Source: Lolliginicoccus suaedae (GTDB lineage Bacteria; Actinomycetota; Actinomycetes; Mycobacteriales; Mycobacteriaceae). From it: 64,000 bases of DNA. Each line of letters begins with the position of its first letter. The first letter of the stretch is position 1. Positions 42,928 through 52,206 of the stretch are shown here, piece after piece. Made by a program: the position numbers and the translations under genes. Where the stretch lies: assembly GCF_008312885.1 (NCBI RefSeq), contig NZ_VSSO01000001.1:620001-684000 (forward strand), given 5' to 3'. Below the pieces are notes generated by a model, which did no database searches, was not told the DNA's origin, and worked only from the letters and a program-made list of their open reading frames with translations.

Positions 42928-43683
42928 CTAGGCCGCGCACAGGTCGCGAGCGCGCAAGAAGATGGCGTCGAGCATCGTGGGGGTCAGTCGGCCCGTGAAC
43001 GTGTTGTGCTGGCTGGGGTGGAAGCAGCCGACCAGCGTCAACGACCGGCCGTCCGGGTGCTCGACCGGGACCTCCGCCCCGTGGCCGAACCTGGGGCGCG
43101 GCCGGGGCACGATCCATCCACCAGCAACGAGGCGGGCGAGCAGGGCCTGCCAGCCGAAGCCACCGAGCACCACCGCCACCCGCAGGGTGGGCGCGAGCAG
43201 CTCGAGCTCGCGGGAGAGGTATGCCCCGCACCGGTCCCGCTCGGACGGGGTGGGCTTGTTCGCCGGCGGGGCACAGTGCACCGGGGCCACGAGCCGCGCG
43301 CCCAGTAGCTCGAGGCCGTCATCGGCGTGGCGCGCCCAGCCCTGGCTGGCCAGTCCAGCACGGTGCATCGATGCGAACAGGAAGTCCCCGCTCTGGTCGC
43401 CGGTGAACATGCGCCCGGTGCGATTGGCGCCATGCGCGGCAGGGGCGAGCCCCACCACAGCGATGGCTGCCGCAGCGTCACCGAATCCCGGCACGGCACG
43501 CGCCCAGTAGTCCCAATCGCGGTAGCGCGGCGGCTTCTCGCGGGCGACCTCCTCGCGCCACGCGACGAGCCTCGGGCATGCGCGGCAGGTCGCGATGAGG
43601 GTGTCGAGCTCCTCGAGGGACCGTGCATCCTGCGCGCGATCGGGCGCTGCCGCGGGATCAGCGGGCGTGCTGCGCGAGGCCAT
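42928..43683 (-). CDS. Uracil-DNA glycosylase, family 5 (UdgB type)
   Basis: 251 residues. Motif A VVGLAPAAHGANRTGRMFTGD lacks the polar catalytic residue of families 1/4, as in family 5. GCFHPSQHNTFTG is motif B/active loop. Four cysteines (Cys33, Cys36, Cys137, Cys152) match the [4Fe-4S] ligands. It removes uracil, and often hypoxanthine, from DNA. ATG 43683 has AGGA seven bases upstream and a CAGGAT box. Its last 70 bases are duplicated in degenerate form at 39637-39706 beyond the CYP153 cassette. Confidence 0.9.
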   Translation of the reverse strand: MASRSTPADPAAAPDRAQDARSLEELDTLIATCRACPRLVAWREEVAREKPPRYRDWDYWARAVPGFGDAAAAIAVVGLAPAAHGANRTGRMFTGDQSGDFLFASMHRAGLASQGWARHADDGLELLGARLVAPVHCAPPANKPTPSERDRCGAYLSRELELLAPTLRVAVVLGGFGWQALLARLVAGGWIVPRPRPRFGHGAEVPVEHPDGRSLTLVGCFHPSQHNTFTGRLTPTMLDAIFLRARDLCAA

Positions 43684-43792
43684 GCCGCCATCCTGGCATG
43701 TCCTCGTGCGGGAGAACAGCGTGAGCACTACGGTAGGCCGTGGAATCCGCGCGAACGATGATGCGCGGCAATCACTATGAATGGAGGCGTCC

Positions 43793-44044
43793 ATGGGATT
43801 CGGCGACATGATGAACAAGGCAAAGAACCTGGCTCAGAAGAGCCCGGACAAGGCACGTGCTGCGGTCGACAAGGTGGAGGACACCGTCGATGAGAAGACC
43901 GGCGGCAAGTACGGCGACCACATCCGCAAGGGTGGCGATGCCGTAGAGGGCAAGCTCGGCATCTCCGAGCAGGAAGCCGCGGAAGCTGGCAAGGAGCAGG
44001 AAGCCGCCAGCGAGGAGCAGCAGTCCGAGGGCGAGAACAAGTAG
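43793..44044 (+). CDS. Rv0909-like small helical protein (annotated as antitoxin family)
   Basis: 83 residues, highly charged. MGFGDMMNKAKNLAQKSPDK and KYGDHIRKGGDAVEGKLG match the small actinobacterial family typified by Rv0909, often labelled antitoxin. No toxin gene (Rv0910-like or other) is adjacent, so the label should be treated with caution. ATG 43793 has GGAGG five bases upstream; ATG 43781 is in frame but poor. A strong hairpin follows. Confidence 0.8.
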   Translation: MGFGDMMNKAKNLAQKSPDKARAAVDKVEDTVDEKTGGKYGDHIRKGGDAVEGKLGISEQEAAEAGKEQEAASEEQQSEGENK

Positions 44045-44062
44045 GCGCCCGCTCAGGGACTT

Positions 44063-44106
44063 GAGCGCGGGCCCCGGGAATCCCATGATCCCCGGGGCCC
44101 GCGCTC
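44063..44106 (+). terminator. Strong hairpin terminator after the Rv0909-like gene
   Basis: 16-bp perfect arms GAGCGCGGGCCCCGGG and CCCGGGGCCCGCGCTC around 12 bases, 19 bases past the stop. Confidence 0.8.
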
Positions 44107-44212
44107 GTTGCCGGCCTTCCATCGCGCGTTCACGCGAGCGTCGCCGCGCGCTCATCCGCGCCCGCCAGACTGTGCGGGCCGTGACCGTCACCACACGCTG
44201 GAAGGGGCCCAG

Positions 44213-46555
44213 GTGCTTCCTGCCTCCCGCTCGCTCAAGAATCGCTGGATCGCGCTCGCCCTGCTCGTTCCGCTCGTTGCTGCGGGCTGCTCGGCAGCAG
44301 ATGACCAGGAGGCGGCACCGGGCGCCAGCGACGCAGCCCGGTCCAGCGCCGAGCCGGTCTCCTGGCCCGAGCAATCCGCCGATGACCTGGTACGACTGGC
44401 GACGTATCCGGTGTGGCGCAACCAGCCCGAGGGCGAGGCCCGCGAGACCGAGACCGCGGCCGAGATCGCAGTGGTGAGCGACGACGGCAACACTGTCGTG
44501 TACTCCGACTCCCCCGCCGGACGGATCGGTTTCCTCGACATCTCCGACCCCACCGAGCCGCGCGGCCTCGGCACGCTGTCGTTGTCCGAGCTCGAGGATG
44601 GGCCGGGCGAGCCGACCTCGGTCGCGGTGGTGGGCGAGCATGTGCTCGTTGTCGTCGACACCAGTGATGGCGATTTCACTGACCCTTCCGGCAGGCTCGA
44701 TGTGGTGCGCCTCGATAGCCGCGAGCGCATCGCGTCCCTTGATCTCGGCGGGCAGCCAGATTCGATCGCCATCAGCCCGGACGGCGCCTTCGCTGCGATC
44801 GCGATCGAGAACCAGCGCGACGAGGACCTCGCGCCCACCGGTGGCGAAGAGGGCGACCTGCCGCAGCAGCCCTCGGGGTTCGTCCAGCTGATCGACCTGG
44901 CCGGGGAGCCCTCCGCCTGGACCGCGCGCCGGGCCGACATCCGCGTCGATGCCAATGCGGCCGGAATCGTCGCGCCCGACGACCTGGAGCCCGAGTACGT
45001 CGCCATCAACGAGGCCGGTCAGGTCGCGGTAACGCTGCAGGAGAACAACGGCATCGCCGTCCTCGATGGCGGCAGTGGCGAGACAGTGACACTGTTCAGC
45101 GCCGGAACCGCCACCGTTGATCGCATCGACACCGAGGAGGATGGTCGAATCGAGCTGACCGGCGGCATCGTGGACGCTCCCCGCGAGCCCGATGCGATCG
45201 CGTGGATCGACGACACGCTAGTCGCCACCGCGAACGAGGGCGACTGGCGCGGCGGCACCCGCGGCTGGTCGATCCTCGATACGACCACGGGCGAGGTCAT
45301 ATGGGATGCGGGCAACAGCGTCGAGCATCTCGCGGTCAGCGCGGGCCTGCACAATGACTCCCGCGCCGATGCCAAGGGAAACGAGCCGGAGGGCATCGCC
45401 GTCACGTCCATCGGTGGCTCGCCGGTGGCGCTGGTGGGCTCGGAGCGCAGCAACTTCATCGCGTCCTACGACATCTCGGATCCCCGCCAGCCACGGTTCC
45501 GGCAGATCCTGCCCACCACGAATGGGCCGGAGGGCATCGTTCCGGTGCCGGGGCGCGACCTGGTGGTCGTCAGCTCCGAGGCTGATGAAGCCGAGGCGGG
45601 CGTGCGGTCCACGATCACCATCTATGGCACCCGCGCCGAGCATGGCGACAACGCCGGTCAGCCCGCGTTCCCCACCATCATCTCGGCAGATATCGATGGC
45701 GCGCCGATCGGCTGGGGCGGGCTGGGCGCGCTCGCCGCGGACCCCACCGATCCCGACCGCCTCCATGCCGCCACCGACAATGTGTATTCCCCCTCCCGGA
45801 TCCTCGGTGTCGACGTCTCGCGGTCCCCCGCGGTGATCGACTCCGAGATCCTCCTCACCGAGGGCGGCGCGGAACTGGGCCTCGACATCGAGGGCATCGC
45901 GGCGCGCCCCTCCGGTGGCTGGGCGCTCGCCGTGGAGGGCAGCGACGGGCCCGGCAACGAGATCGTCCTGGTCGACTCCAGCGGTGCCGTCACCGAGCGC
46001 GTCCCGCTGCCCGATGACATCGCTGATGCCCTCGGCGGGCAGGGCCTCGAGGGCATCGCCGTGCAGGGCGAGGGCGACGGCGAGACGATCTGGATCCCGC
46101 TGCAGCGGGAACTGTCCACCGATCCCGCCGGAGCGACCCGCATCGGTGCCTACACGCCCGCCGACGATCAGTGGAGCTGGCACGGCTATCCGCTGGAGGA
46201 CACGAGCACCGCCGGGGACTGGATCGGCGTATCCGAGATCGCCCTCGACGGCGATGGGCTCCTGGTGCTGGAGCGCGACAAGCTCAGCGGCCCCGACGCT
46301 CGCATCAAGCGCGTCTACCGCGTGGCCCTGCCCGAGCCCGGCACCGGTTCCGAAAGCGCCGACGAGGAGCCCCCGATGCTCGCGAAGTCCCTCGAAGCGG
46401 ACCTGCTGCCGCTGCTTGGCGCGACCAATGGCTGGGTGCAGGAGAAGGCCGAGGGCATGGCGATCGCCGGCAATGGGGCGCTCTACGTCGTCACCGACAA
46501 CGATGGGCTCGACGATGCCACCGGGGAGACCGTCCTGCTGCGAATCGACCGGTAG
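44213..46555 (+). CDS. Esterase-like/phytase-like beta-propeller lipoprotein
   Basis: 780 residues. Lipoprotein signal (IALALLVPLVAAGCSAAD). The N-terminal propeller of about 430 residues has the choice-of-anchor I stretch (SRADAKGNEPEGIAVTSIGG, VALVGSERSNFIASYDISDP). A second propeller of about 330 residues has the phytase-like LGLDIEGIAARPSGGWAL and VQEKAEGMAIAGNGALYVVTDN. Such proteins are exported calcium-binding phosphatase/esterase-like enzymes; substrate unknown, phosphate scavenging plausible. GTG 44213 follows GAAGGGG; the open frame upstream crosses a terminator and is unlikely to be used. Confidence 0.85.
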   Translation: MLPASRSLKNRWIALALLVPLVAAGCSAADDQEAAPGASDAARSSAEPVSWPEQSADDLVRLATYPVWRNQPEGEARETETAAEIAVVSDDGNTVVYSDSPAGRIGFLDISDPTEPRGLGTLSLSELEDGPGEPTSVAVVGEHVLVVVDTSDGDFTDPSGRLDVVRLDSRERIASLDLGGQPDSIAISPDGAFAAIAIENQRDEDLAPTGGEEGDLPQQPSGFVQLIDLAGEPSAWTARRADIRVDANAAGIVAPDDLEPEYVAINEAGQVAVTLQENNGIAVLDGGSGETVTLFSAGTATVDRIDTEEDGRIELTGGIVDAPREPDAIAWIDDTLVATANEGDWRGGTRGWSILDTTTGEVIWDAGNSVEHLAVSAGLHNDSRADAKGNEPEGIAVTSIGGSPVALVGSERSNFIASYDISDPRQPRFRQILPTTNGPEGIVPVPGRDLVVVSSEADEAEAGVRSTITIYGTRAEHGDNAGQPAFPTIISADIDGAPIGWGGLGALAADPTDPDRLHAATDNVYSPSRILGVDVSRSPAVIDSEILLTEGGAELGLDIEGIAARPSGGWALAVEGSDGPGNEIVLVDSSGAVTERVPLPDDIADALGGQGLEGIAVQGEGDGETIWIPLQRELSTDPAGATRIGAYTPADDQWSWHGYPLEDTSTAGDWIGVSEIALDGDGLLVLERDKLSGPDARIKRVYRVALPEPGTGSESADEEPPMLAKSLEADLLPLLGATNGWVQEKAEGMAIAGNGALYVVTDNDGLDDATGETVLLRIDR

Positions 46556-46653
46556 CGATCGGGCACGGCGATCGCCAAGCACTACGCCTGCGCGCCCAGG
46601 GCCTCTACGATGGCATCACACCCGACACCGTGGCCCGAAGGAGGGCGAGCGCC

Positions 46654-48102
46654 GTGACCAGGCCAGTGATGCACCTCGCGAGCGTGGATAGCGAAGGCCT
46701 GCGCGATGCCACAGACGCGGTCCTCGGCGAGCTCGATGCGCCCGACCACTACCCGCCCGATGCAGAGGCCGAGGCCGCTGCGGCGATCGACCGCTACAGC
46801 TCGGACCGGCGGGATGCCACCGAGATCCCGCTGCTGACGATCGACCCTCCAGGCTCCCGCGACCTCGACCAGGCCCTGCACATCCAGCAGCTCCGTTCGG
46901 GCTACCGCGTGCACTACGCCATCGCGGATGTCGCTGCGTTCATCGAGCCCGGTGGAGCGCTCGACAAGGAATCCCAGCGGCGGGGCGAGACGTGGTACGG
47001 CCCGGACATGCGGATCCCGCTGCATCCCGCCGTGCTGTCCGAGGGAAAAGCATCGCTGCTGCCAGGGCAGGAGCGTCCCGCGGTGCTGTGGACCATCGAT
47101 CTCGATGCTGATGGCGCCCGTACCGCCACGCGTCTTGAGCGGGCCCGGGTGCGCAGCCGGGAGCAGCTCGACTACCAGCAGGCGCAGCATCGCATCGACA
47201 ACGGTCCCGGCGACGATTCCCTCGCTCTCCTCGCCGAGGTGGGACGCTTGCGCCTGGAGCAGGAGCGGGCGCGCGGCGGAGTCTCGTTGCCGCTGCCCGA
47301 CCAGACCATCGATGCCGACGGCGAGGACTGGACCCTGCGATATGGGTCTCCGCGCCCCGCCGAGCAATGGAACGCCCAGATCTCGCTGCTCACTGGCATG
47401 GCTGCGGCGGCCATTATGGTCGACGGGGGCACCGGCATCCTGCGCACCCTGCCTGCGGCCGATGAGCATGCGATGCAGCGCGTGCGCCGGGCCGCCCATG
47501 CACTGGGCATCTCCTGGCCCCTGGACGTGCCCTATCCCGAGTTCGTGCGCGGGCTCGATGCAGCCCGGCCCGAGCATGCCGCGATGCTGATCGCCTGCAC
47601 GAGACTGCTGCGCGGCGCCGGGTACGAGCCATTCACCACGCCTCCCGAGGACACCACGAGCATGGTCCACTCGGCGGTCGCAAGCCCCTACGCGCATGTG
47701 ACCGCTCCCCTGCGTCGGCTCGTCGACCGCTACGGCACCGAGTGCTGCCTCGCGCACGTCGAGGGCCGGGATGTGCCGGACTGGACACTGGAGGCACTGC
47801 CCGGCCTGCCCGGCATCATGCGTGGCTCCGCGCAGCGCGCGGCAACCTTCGGCAACGCGATGGTCAACCTCGTCGAGGCGGCACTGCTCGCCCCTGCGGT
47901 GGGGCGCGAGTTCGCCGGGGTGATCCTCGAGTCGAGCGACAAGGATCCCCGGTCCGGCACCATCATGATCCGCGAGCCAGCGATCGAGGCGCCCATCACC
48001 GCCGTGCAGCCGCTGCCGGTGGGCGCGGACGTCCGTGCGCGGCTCGTCGAGGCCGATGCCGCCACCCGGCGGGTCGGGTTCGCGCTCGAGCATGTGCTCT
48101 AG
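46654..48102 (+). CDS. RNB-domain exoribonuclease
   Basis: 482 residues, the short actinobacterial RNase II-like form without cold-shock or S1 domains. The catalytic RNB core is near residue 70-110: TIDPPGSRDLDQALHI with the metal-binding Asp set, then YRVHYAIADVAAFIEPG. Later HSAVASPYAHVTAPLRRLVDRY is the conserved RNB helix. Expected 3'-5' RNA exonuclease in the cytoplasm. GTG 46654 has GGAGGG eight bases upstream. Likely same direction as, but independent of, the phytase-like gene. Confidence 0.9.
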   Translation: MTRPVMHLASVDSEGLRDATDAVLGELDAPDHYPPDAEAEAAAAIDRYSSDRRDATEIPLLTIDPPGSRDLDQALHIQQLRSGYRVHYAIADVAAFIEPGGALDKESQRRGETWYGPDMRIPLHPAVLSEGKASLLPGQERPAVLWTIDLDADGARTATRLERARVRSREQLDYQQAQHRIDNGPGDDSLALLAEVGRLRLEQERARGGVSLPLPDQTIDADGEDWTLRYGSPRPAEQWNAQISLLTGMAAAAIMVDGGTGILRTLPAADEHAMQRVRRAAHALGISWPLDVPYPEFVRGLDAARPEHAAMLIACTRLLRGAGYEPFTTPPEDTTSMVHSAVASPYAHVTAPLRRLVDRYGTECCLAHVEGRDVPDWTLEALPGLPGIMRGSAQRAATFGNAMVNLVEAALLAPAVGREFAGVILESSDKDPRSGTIMIREPAIEAPITAVQPLPVGADVRARLVEADAATRRVGFALEHVL

Positions 48103-48126
48103 GCAGCCAGGCCTTCCGGGGGTCCG

Positions 48127-49224
48127 CTAGGCGGGGGCAGCCTCGATGATCGAGGTGGGCGCCACCGTCGGCACGATCCGCGACAGCTCGAACCCTGCCG
48201 CGCCAAGCAGGTCGCGGAACTGCTGCTCGGTGCGTTCCCGGCCGGTCGCCTGCACCAGCATCTCGAGGTCCAGCCACTTCCCGAAATGAGGCGTGTTGCC
48301 TTCCGGGAGCACGGTCTCGACCAGAATGAGGGTCGCATCATTGCCCATCGCATCGCGCACCGTGCGCAGGATGCGCGTCGCTGACTCGTCATCCCAGTCG
48401 TGGATGATGCTCTTGAGCACATACGCGTCGGCGCCGCCGGGAACGGCTTCGAAGAACGAGCCGTCGGCTATCGCGACACGATCGTCCACGCCTTCCCCGG
48501 CAAGGATCTCCGAGGCGCCGGCGACGACGCTCTCGAGGTCGAACAAAATGCCTTTCGCCGCGGGCGCGGAGCGCAGGATGCCCGCGAGCAGCGCGCCGTG
48601 CCCGCCACCGATGTCGGCAATGGTGGTGAAGCGGCTGAAGTCGTAGGCAGCCACCGTTGGCGGGACCGACATGCGGGAGATGTCGGTCATCGCCTGGTTG
48701 AACACGGCGGCGAACTCGGGATTGGCGCCGAGGAACTCGAACGCGGGCATGCCACGCAGCATCTCGAGGCTCGGCCTGCCCGTCTGCACCGAGTACAGCA
48801 GGTGCGACCAGTGCTCCCAATGGGTGGGGTCGCCGAACATCAGGACGAGCGAACGGACTGTCCCGGGCGCGTCCTCGCGCAGCGTGTCCGCGAGCGGGGT
48901 GAGCCCGAATACTCCTGGGCGCGTCTCGGTGAAGATGCCGTGGGTGGCCAGGGCGCGCAGCAATCGCTGCAGCGCGTCCGGGTCCGCGTCGACATGCTGG
49001 GCGATCTCGGCCACGGGCCGGGCCCCATCCGCGAGCACGTCCGCGATCCCTAGCCTCGTCGCGACGTAGGTGGCCTGGGCGACCCAGCTGCCGGTCATCA
49101 CCTCGAGCATCGAGGCAGAGGCCGGGACGAGGCGCCGCGCGGTGGCGCTGAGCGCGTTGCGCACGCCTTCCACGGCGCGGACGAGGCGAGCAGGAGGCAG
49201 CGCGGGCTTGCCAAGTCGGATCAT
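48127..49224 (-). CDS. SAM-dependent O-methyltransferase (acetylserotonin/hydroxyneurosporene type)
   Basis: 365 residues. N-terminal winged-helix dimerisation domain (about 40-120, VAQATYVATRLGIADVLADG). The methyltransferase domain has motif I TIADIGGGHGALLAGIL and the catalytic-base region VLKSIIHDWDDESATRIL with His. The O-methyltransferase_2 family methylates hydroxyls of small aromatic or polyketide compounds. No biosynthetic partners nearby, so the substrate is unknown. ATG 49224 follows AGGA. Confidence 0.88.
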   Translation of the reverse strand: MIRLGKPALPPARLVRAVEGVRNALSATARRLVPASASMLEVMTGSWVAQATYVATRLGIADVLADGARPVAEIAQHVDADPDALQRLLRALATHGIFTETRPGVFGLTPLADTLREDAPGTVRSLVLMFGDPTHWEHWSHLLYSVQTGRPSLEMLRGMPAFEFLGANPEFAAVFNQAMTDISRMSVPPTVAAYDFSRFTTIADIGGGHGALLAGILRSAPAAKGILFDLESVVAGASEILAGEGVDDRVAIADGSFFEAVPGGADAYVLKSIIHDWDDESATRILRTVRDAMGNDATLILVETVLPEGNTPHFGKWLDLEMLVQATGRERTEQQFRDLLGAAGFELSRIVPTVAPTSIIEAAPA

Positions 49225-49418
49225 GGCGTCCTCACGTTTCGGGGGCTGCTGGCCCCGGGCACGGGGGCTCGCACGATTCTCGCGAGTTACCTTACAACCG
49301 AGATGCTCGCACACATCGCTGACGTGCCCGCTCCAGGTTGCCAGCTCAGCCTCCGCGCACGGCATCGTATGGAATCCTGGGAGAATGGTTCCCCACGCCC
49401 GGGAAGGATCCCGCACTC

Positions 49419-51083
49419 GTGATCGCACGCATCTCGACGGCCGCACGTAGGCTCGCTGGCCGCTCGCTCGAACCGCTCGCCGAGCCCTCCTACGGCTTTG
49501 ACCCGCGACGGCCGTGGCTGCTGACAGCACGCGAGCGCGACAATCCGCAGGCAGCGGTATCGGCATGGACCACCGGCAATCTGGTGCGCCCGCTGATCGA
49601 CGGCCACGACTATTTCGCGCGCCTCGCCACGACGCTCGCCGCGGCCCGCGACGGCGACCTGGTGCTGTTCACCGATTGGCGCGGCGACCCCGAGCAGGTG
49701 CTCGACGAGAATGGCACCACCATCGCTGGAGCGCTCGCCGGTGCCGCCCGTCGCGGCGCGATCGTCCGCGGCCTCATGTGGCGCTCGCATCCTGAGATCA
49801 TGGGCTTCACGCACGAGAAGCACTGCGAGCTCGTCGAGGAGATCGCTGGCGCCGGGGGCGAGGTCGTCCTCGATCATCGCGTCCTCACCACGGGCAGCCA
49901 TCACCAGAAGTTCGTCGTCATCCGCTATGGCCGCGCCGAGCAAGCTGACGTGGCGTTCGTCGGGGGCATCGACCTCGCTCGCTCGCGCCGCGACACCAGC
50001 GAGCACTCTGGCGACCCCCTGGCACGCGAGTTCCCGCCCGAGTACGGCCCCACGCCGCCGTGGCATGATGTGCAGGTCGAGATCCAGGGGCCCGGCGTCG
50101 CTGACGTGGAGATGGTGTTCCGGGAGCGCTGGAACGATCCCGCCATGCCGTCCCGGCTGCCCTGGCACTCGTTGCCAGACCTGCTCCATCCCCGGCTCTC
50201 GTTCGAGGCATCACCGCTGCCCGACCAGGCACCGCCGCCAGCTCCGGCCGGGAGCTGCGAGATCCAGCTGCTGCGCACCTACCCGCGCCGGCGCCCCGCC
50301 TACCCGTTCGCGCCCCGGGGGGAGCGTTCCATCGCCCGGGGCTATGCCAAGGCCCTGCACCGCGCCCGCTCCCTGATCTACATCGAGGATCAGTACATGT
50401 GGTCGCTCGACGTGGCGCGGGTGTTCGCGCACGCGCTGCGCGAGAACCCCGGGCTCCGCATGATCGTCGTGGTGCCCCGGTTCCTCGACGAGGACGGGTC
50501 GATCACCATTCCCTCGGCACTGCTCGGCCACGCCCAGGCGCTCCAGGAGCTCCAGGATGCCGCCGCCGACCGCGTCGCGATCTACGATCTCGAGAACCAC
50601 GCGGGCACACCGGTGTACGTGCACGCCAAGGTGTGCGTCATCGACGACGTGTGGGCCACCGTGGGCAGCGACAACTTCAACCGGCGTTCCTGGACGCATG
50701 ATTCCGAGCTGACCGCGGCGATCATCGACGAGGAGGCCGACGGGCGCGAGCCCATTGATCCGGGCGGGCTCGGCGACAAGGCCCGTGCATTCGCCCGCAG
50801 CCTGCGGCTGCGGCTCGCCGCGGAGCATCTCGACCGCTCCCCCAGCGATATCGACGACCTGCTCGACCCAGGCAGCTTCTTCGACACCATGCGCAAGCAC
50901 GCCCAGGCGCTCGATGCCTGGCACGTTGGCGGCAGAACCGGCGAGCGCCCCGCTGGCCGGCTGCGCGCGCACTCCCTCGGCGGCACGCCACGCTGGCAAC
51001 GCGTGCTCGCCGCGCCGGTCTACCGCACTGTCGTGGATCCCGATGGGCGCCCGAGCAGGATGAGGCTTGCCCGCGAGTTCTAG
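49419..51083 (+). CDS. Phospholipase D-like protein with one atypical HKD motif
   Basis: 554 residues. Two PLD half-sites: HHQKFVVIRYG...DVAFVGGIDLARS (about 165-200), and VHAKVCVIDDVWATVGSDNFNRRSW (about 405-430, split for reading). The first lacks the Asp of HxKxxxxD (Arg instead); the second is complete. Length and the insert between halves resemble PLD-superfamily phosphodiesterases of actinobacteria rather than cardiolipin synthases; no membrane helices. GTG 49419 is chosen on AAGGAT upstream; a TTG at 49338 extends it by 27 residues. Expected phosphodiester transfer on lipids or a related substrate. Confidence 0.82.
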   Translation: MIARISTAARRLAGRSLEPLAEPSYGFDPRRPWLLTARERDNPQAAVSAWTTGNLVRPLIDGHDYFARLATTLAAARDGDLVLFTDWRGDPEQVLDENGTTIAGALAGAARRGAIVRGLMWRSHPEIMGFTHEKHCELVEEIAGAGGEVVLDHRVLTTGSHHQKFVVIRYGRAEQADVAFVGGIDLARSRRDTSEHSGDPLAREFPPEYGPTPPWHDVQVEIQGPGVADVEMVFRERWNDPAMPSRLPWHSLPDLLHPRLSFEASPLPDQAPPPAPAGSCEIQLLRTYPRRRPAYPFAPRGERSIARGYAKALHRARSLIYIEDQYMWSLDVARVFAHALRENPGLRMIVVVPRFLDEDGSITIPSALLGHAQALQELQDAAADRVAIYDLENHAGTPVYVHAKVCVIDDVWATVGSDNFNRRSWTHDSELTAAIIDEEADGREPIDPGGLGDKARAFARSLRLRLAAEHLDRSPSDIDDLLDPGSFFDTMRKHAQALDAWHVGGRTGERPAGRLRAHSLGGTPRWQRVLAAPVYRTVVDPDGRPSRMRLAREF

Positions 51084-51120
51084 GGCATGGTTCCCCGGGC
51101 GGCGGGCGCGGCTGACCGCT

Positions 51121-51126
51121 TACGAT
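51121..51126 (+). promoter_or_regulatory. -10 box TACGAT, probable leaderless promoter of the epimerase
   Basis: TACGAT ends six bases before ATG 51133, with no ribosome site. Confidence 0.55.
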
Positions 51127-51132
51127 GGCGGG

Positions 51133-52206
51133 ATGCGTGTCCTGCTCACCGGCGCAGCCGGTTTCATCGGTGCCGCGGTGCGGGCCCGGCTCGCCTCGGA
51201 CGGGCATGAGGTGATCGCGGTGGACGCGCTGCTCGCGTCCGCGCATGGTCCCTCGGCGCGGGAGGATGCGCTGGCGGGCAATGGCACGGTCACCGTGCTC
51301 GATGTGCGTGACCGCGCTGCCCTCGAGACCGTGCTGCGAGGAGTGGACGTGGTGTGCCACCAGGCAGCGATCGTTGGCGCCGGGGTCGATGCCGCCGACG
51401 CGCCGGCGTTCGCCAGCCACAATGACCTCGGCACCGCTACTCTCCTCGCCGCCATGGCTGGCGCGGGTTGCGAGCGGCTGGTCCTGGCGTCATCGATGGT
51501 GGTCTACGGCGAGGGCCGGTACCGATGCGCTCGGCATGGCGATCAGGATGCTCCCTCGCGCGACCCCGCGGCGCTGCGCCGGGGAGAATTCGATCTCGCG
51601 TGCCCGCGCTGCGGCTCGCCGCTGGAATGGGCGCTCGTCGACGAGGACGCGCCGCTTCGCCCGCGCAGCCTGTACGCCGCGAGCAAGACCGCGCAGGAGC
51701 ACTACGCGCTCGCGTGGGCCCGGGCGACCGGTGGCCAGGTGACGGCGCTGCGCTATCACAACGTGTACGGCGCCGGGATGCCTCGCGATACCCCGTACTC
51801 GGGGGTGGCCGCGATGTGGCGCTCGGCCCTCGAGTCCGGTCAGCCGCCACGCGTCTACGAGGACGGGCGGCAGATGCGTGATTTCATCGAGGTCCGGGAC
51901 GTCGCGGAGCTCAACGCCCGCGCGGTCGCCGAGCCGCTCGGCGGGTTCACCGCCCTCAACGTGTGCTCGGGCCAGCCGGTGTCCATCGGCGAGGTCGCCA
52001 CGGCGCTCGCGGCCGCGACCGGTGGTCCCGAGCCCGTGACGACCGGGCAGTTCCGGCCCGGGGATGTGCGTCACATCGTCGCTAGCCCGCACCGCGCCGA
52101 TCGGCTGCTCGGCTTCCGTGCGGCGATCGCTCCGCGGTCCGGGCTGCGGGAGTTCGCGACCGCGCCACTGCGCTCGGTCGACGGCCTCGCCCGGCCCAGC
52201 ATCTAG
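51133..52206 (+). CDS. NAD-dependent nucleotide-sugar epimerase/dehydratase with inserted zinc ribbon
   Basis: 357 residues. Extended SDR fold: NAD motif [13 protein letters not shown] (residues 5-17), catalytic Tyr181/Lys185 in [15 protein letters not shown], and the substrate region [18 protein letters not shown]. Between the Ser/Thr strand (SSMVVYGEG) and the YxxxK helix lies an insertion with RYRCARH and [12 protein letters not shown] (Cys132, His135, Cys157, Cys160), a likely zinc ribbon absent from typical GalE/RmlB proteins. Probably acts on a UDP- or dTDP-sugar. Converges with, and overlaps by four bases, the histidine kinase gene. It belongs by neighbourhood to the glycosyltransferase cluster. 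Confidence 0.85.
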   Translation: MRVLLTGAAGFIGAAVRARLASDGHEVIAVDALLASAHGPSAREDALAGNGTVTVLDVRDRAALETVLRGVDVVCHQAAIVGAGVDAADAPAFASHNDLGTATLLAAMAGAGCERLVLASSMVVYGEGRYRCARHGDQDAPSRDPAALRRGEFDLACPRCGSPLEWALVDEDAPLRPRSLYAASKTAQEHYALAWARATGGQVTALRYHNVYGAGMPRDTPYSGVAAMWRSALESGQPPRVYEDGRQMRDFIEVRDVAELNARAVAEPLGGFTALNVCSGQPVSIGEVATALAAATGGPEPVTTGQFRPGDVRHIVASPHRADRLLGFRAAIAPRSGLREFATAPLRSVDGLARPSI

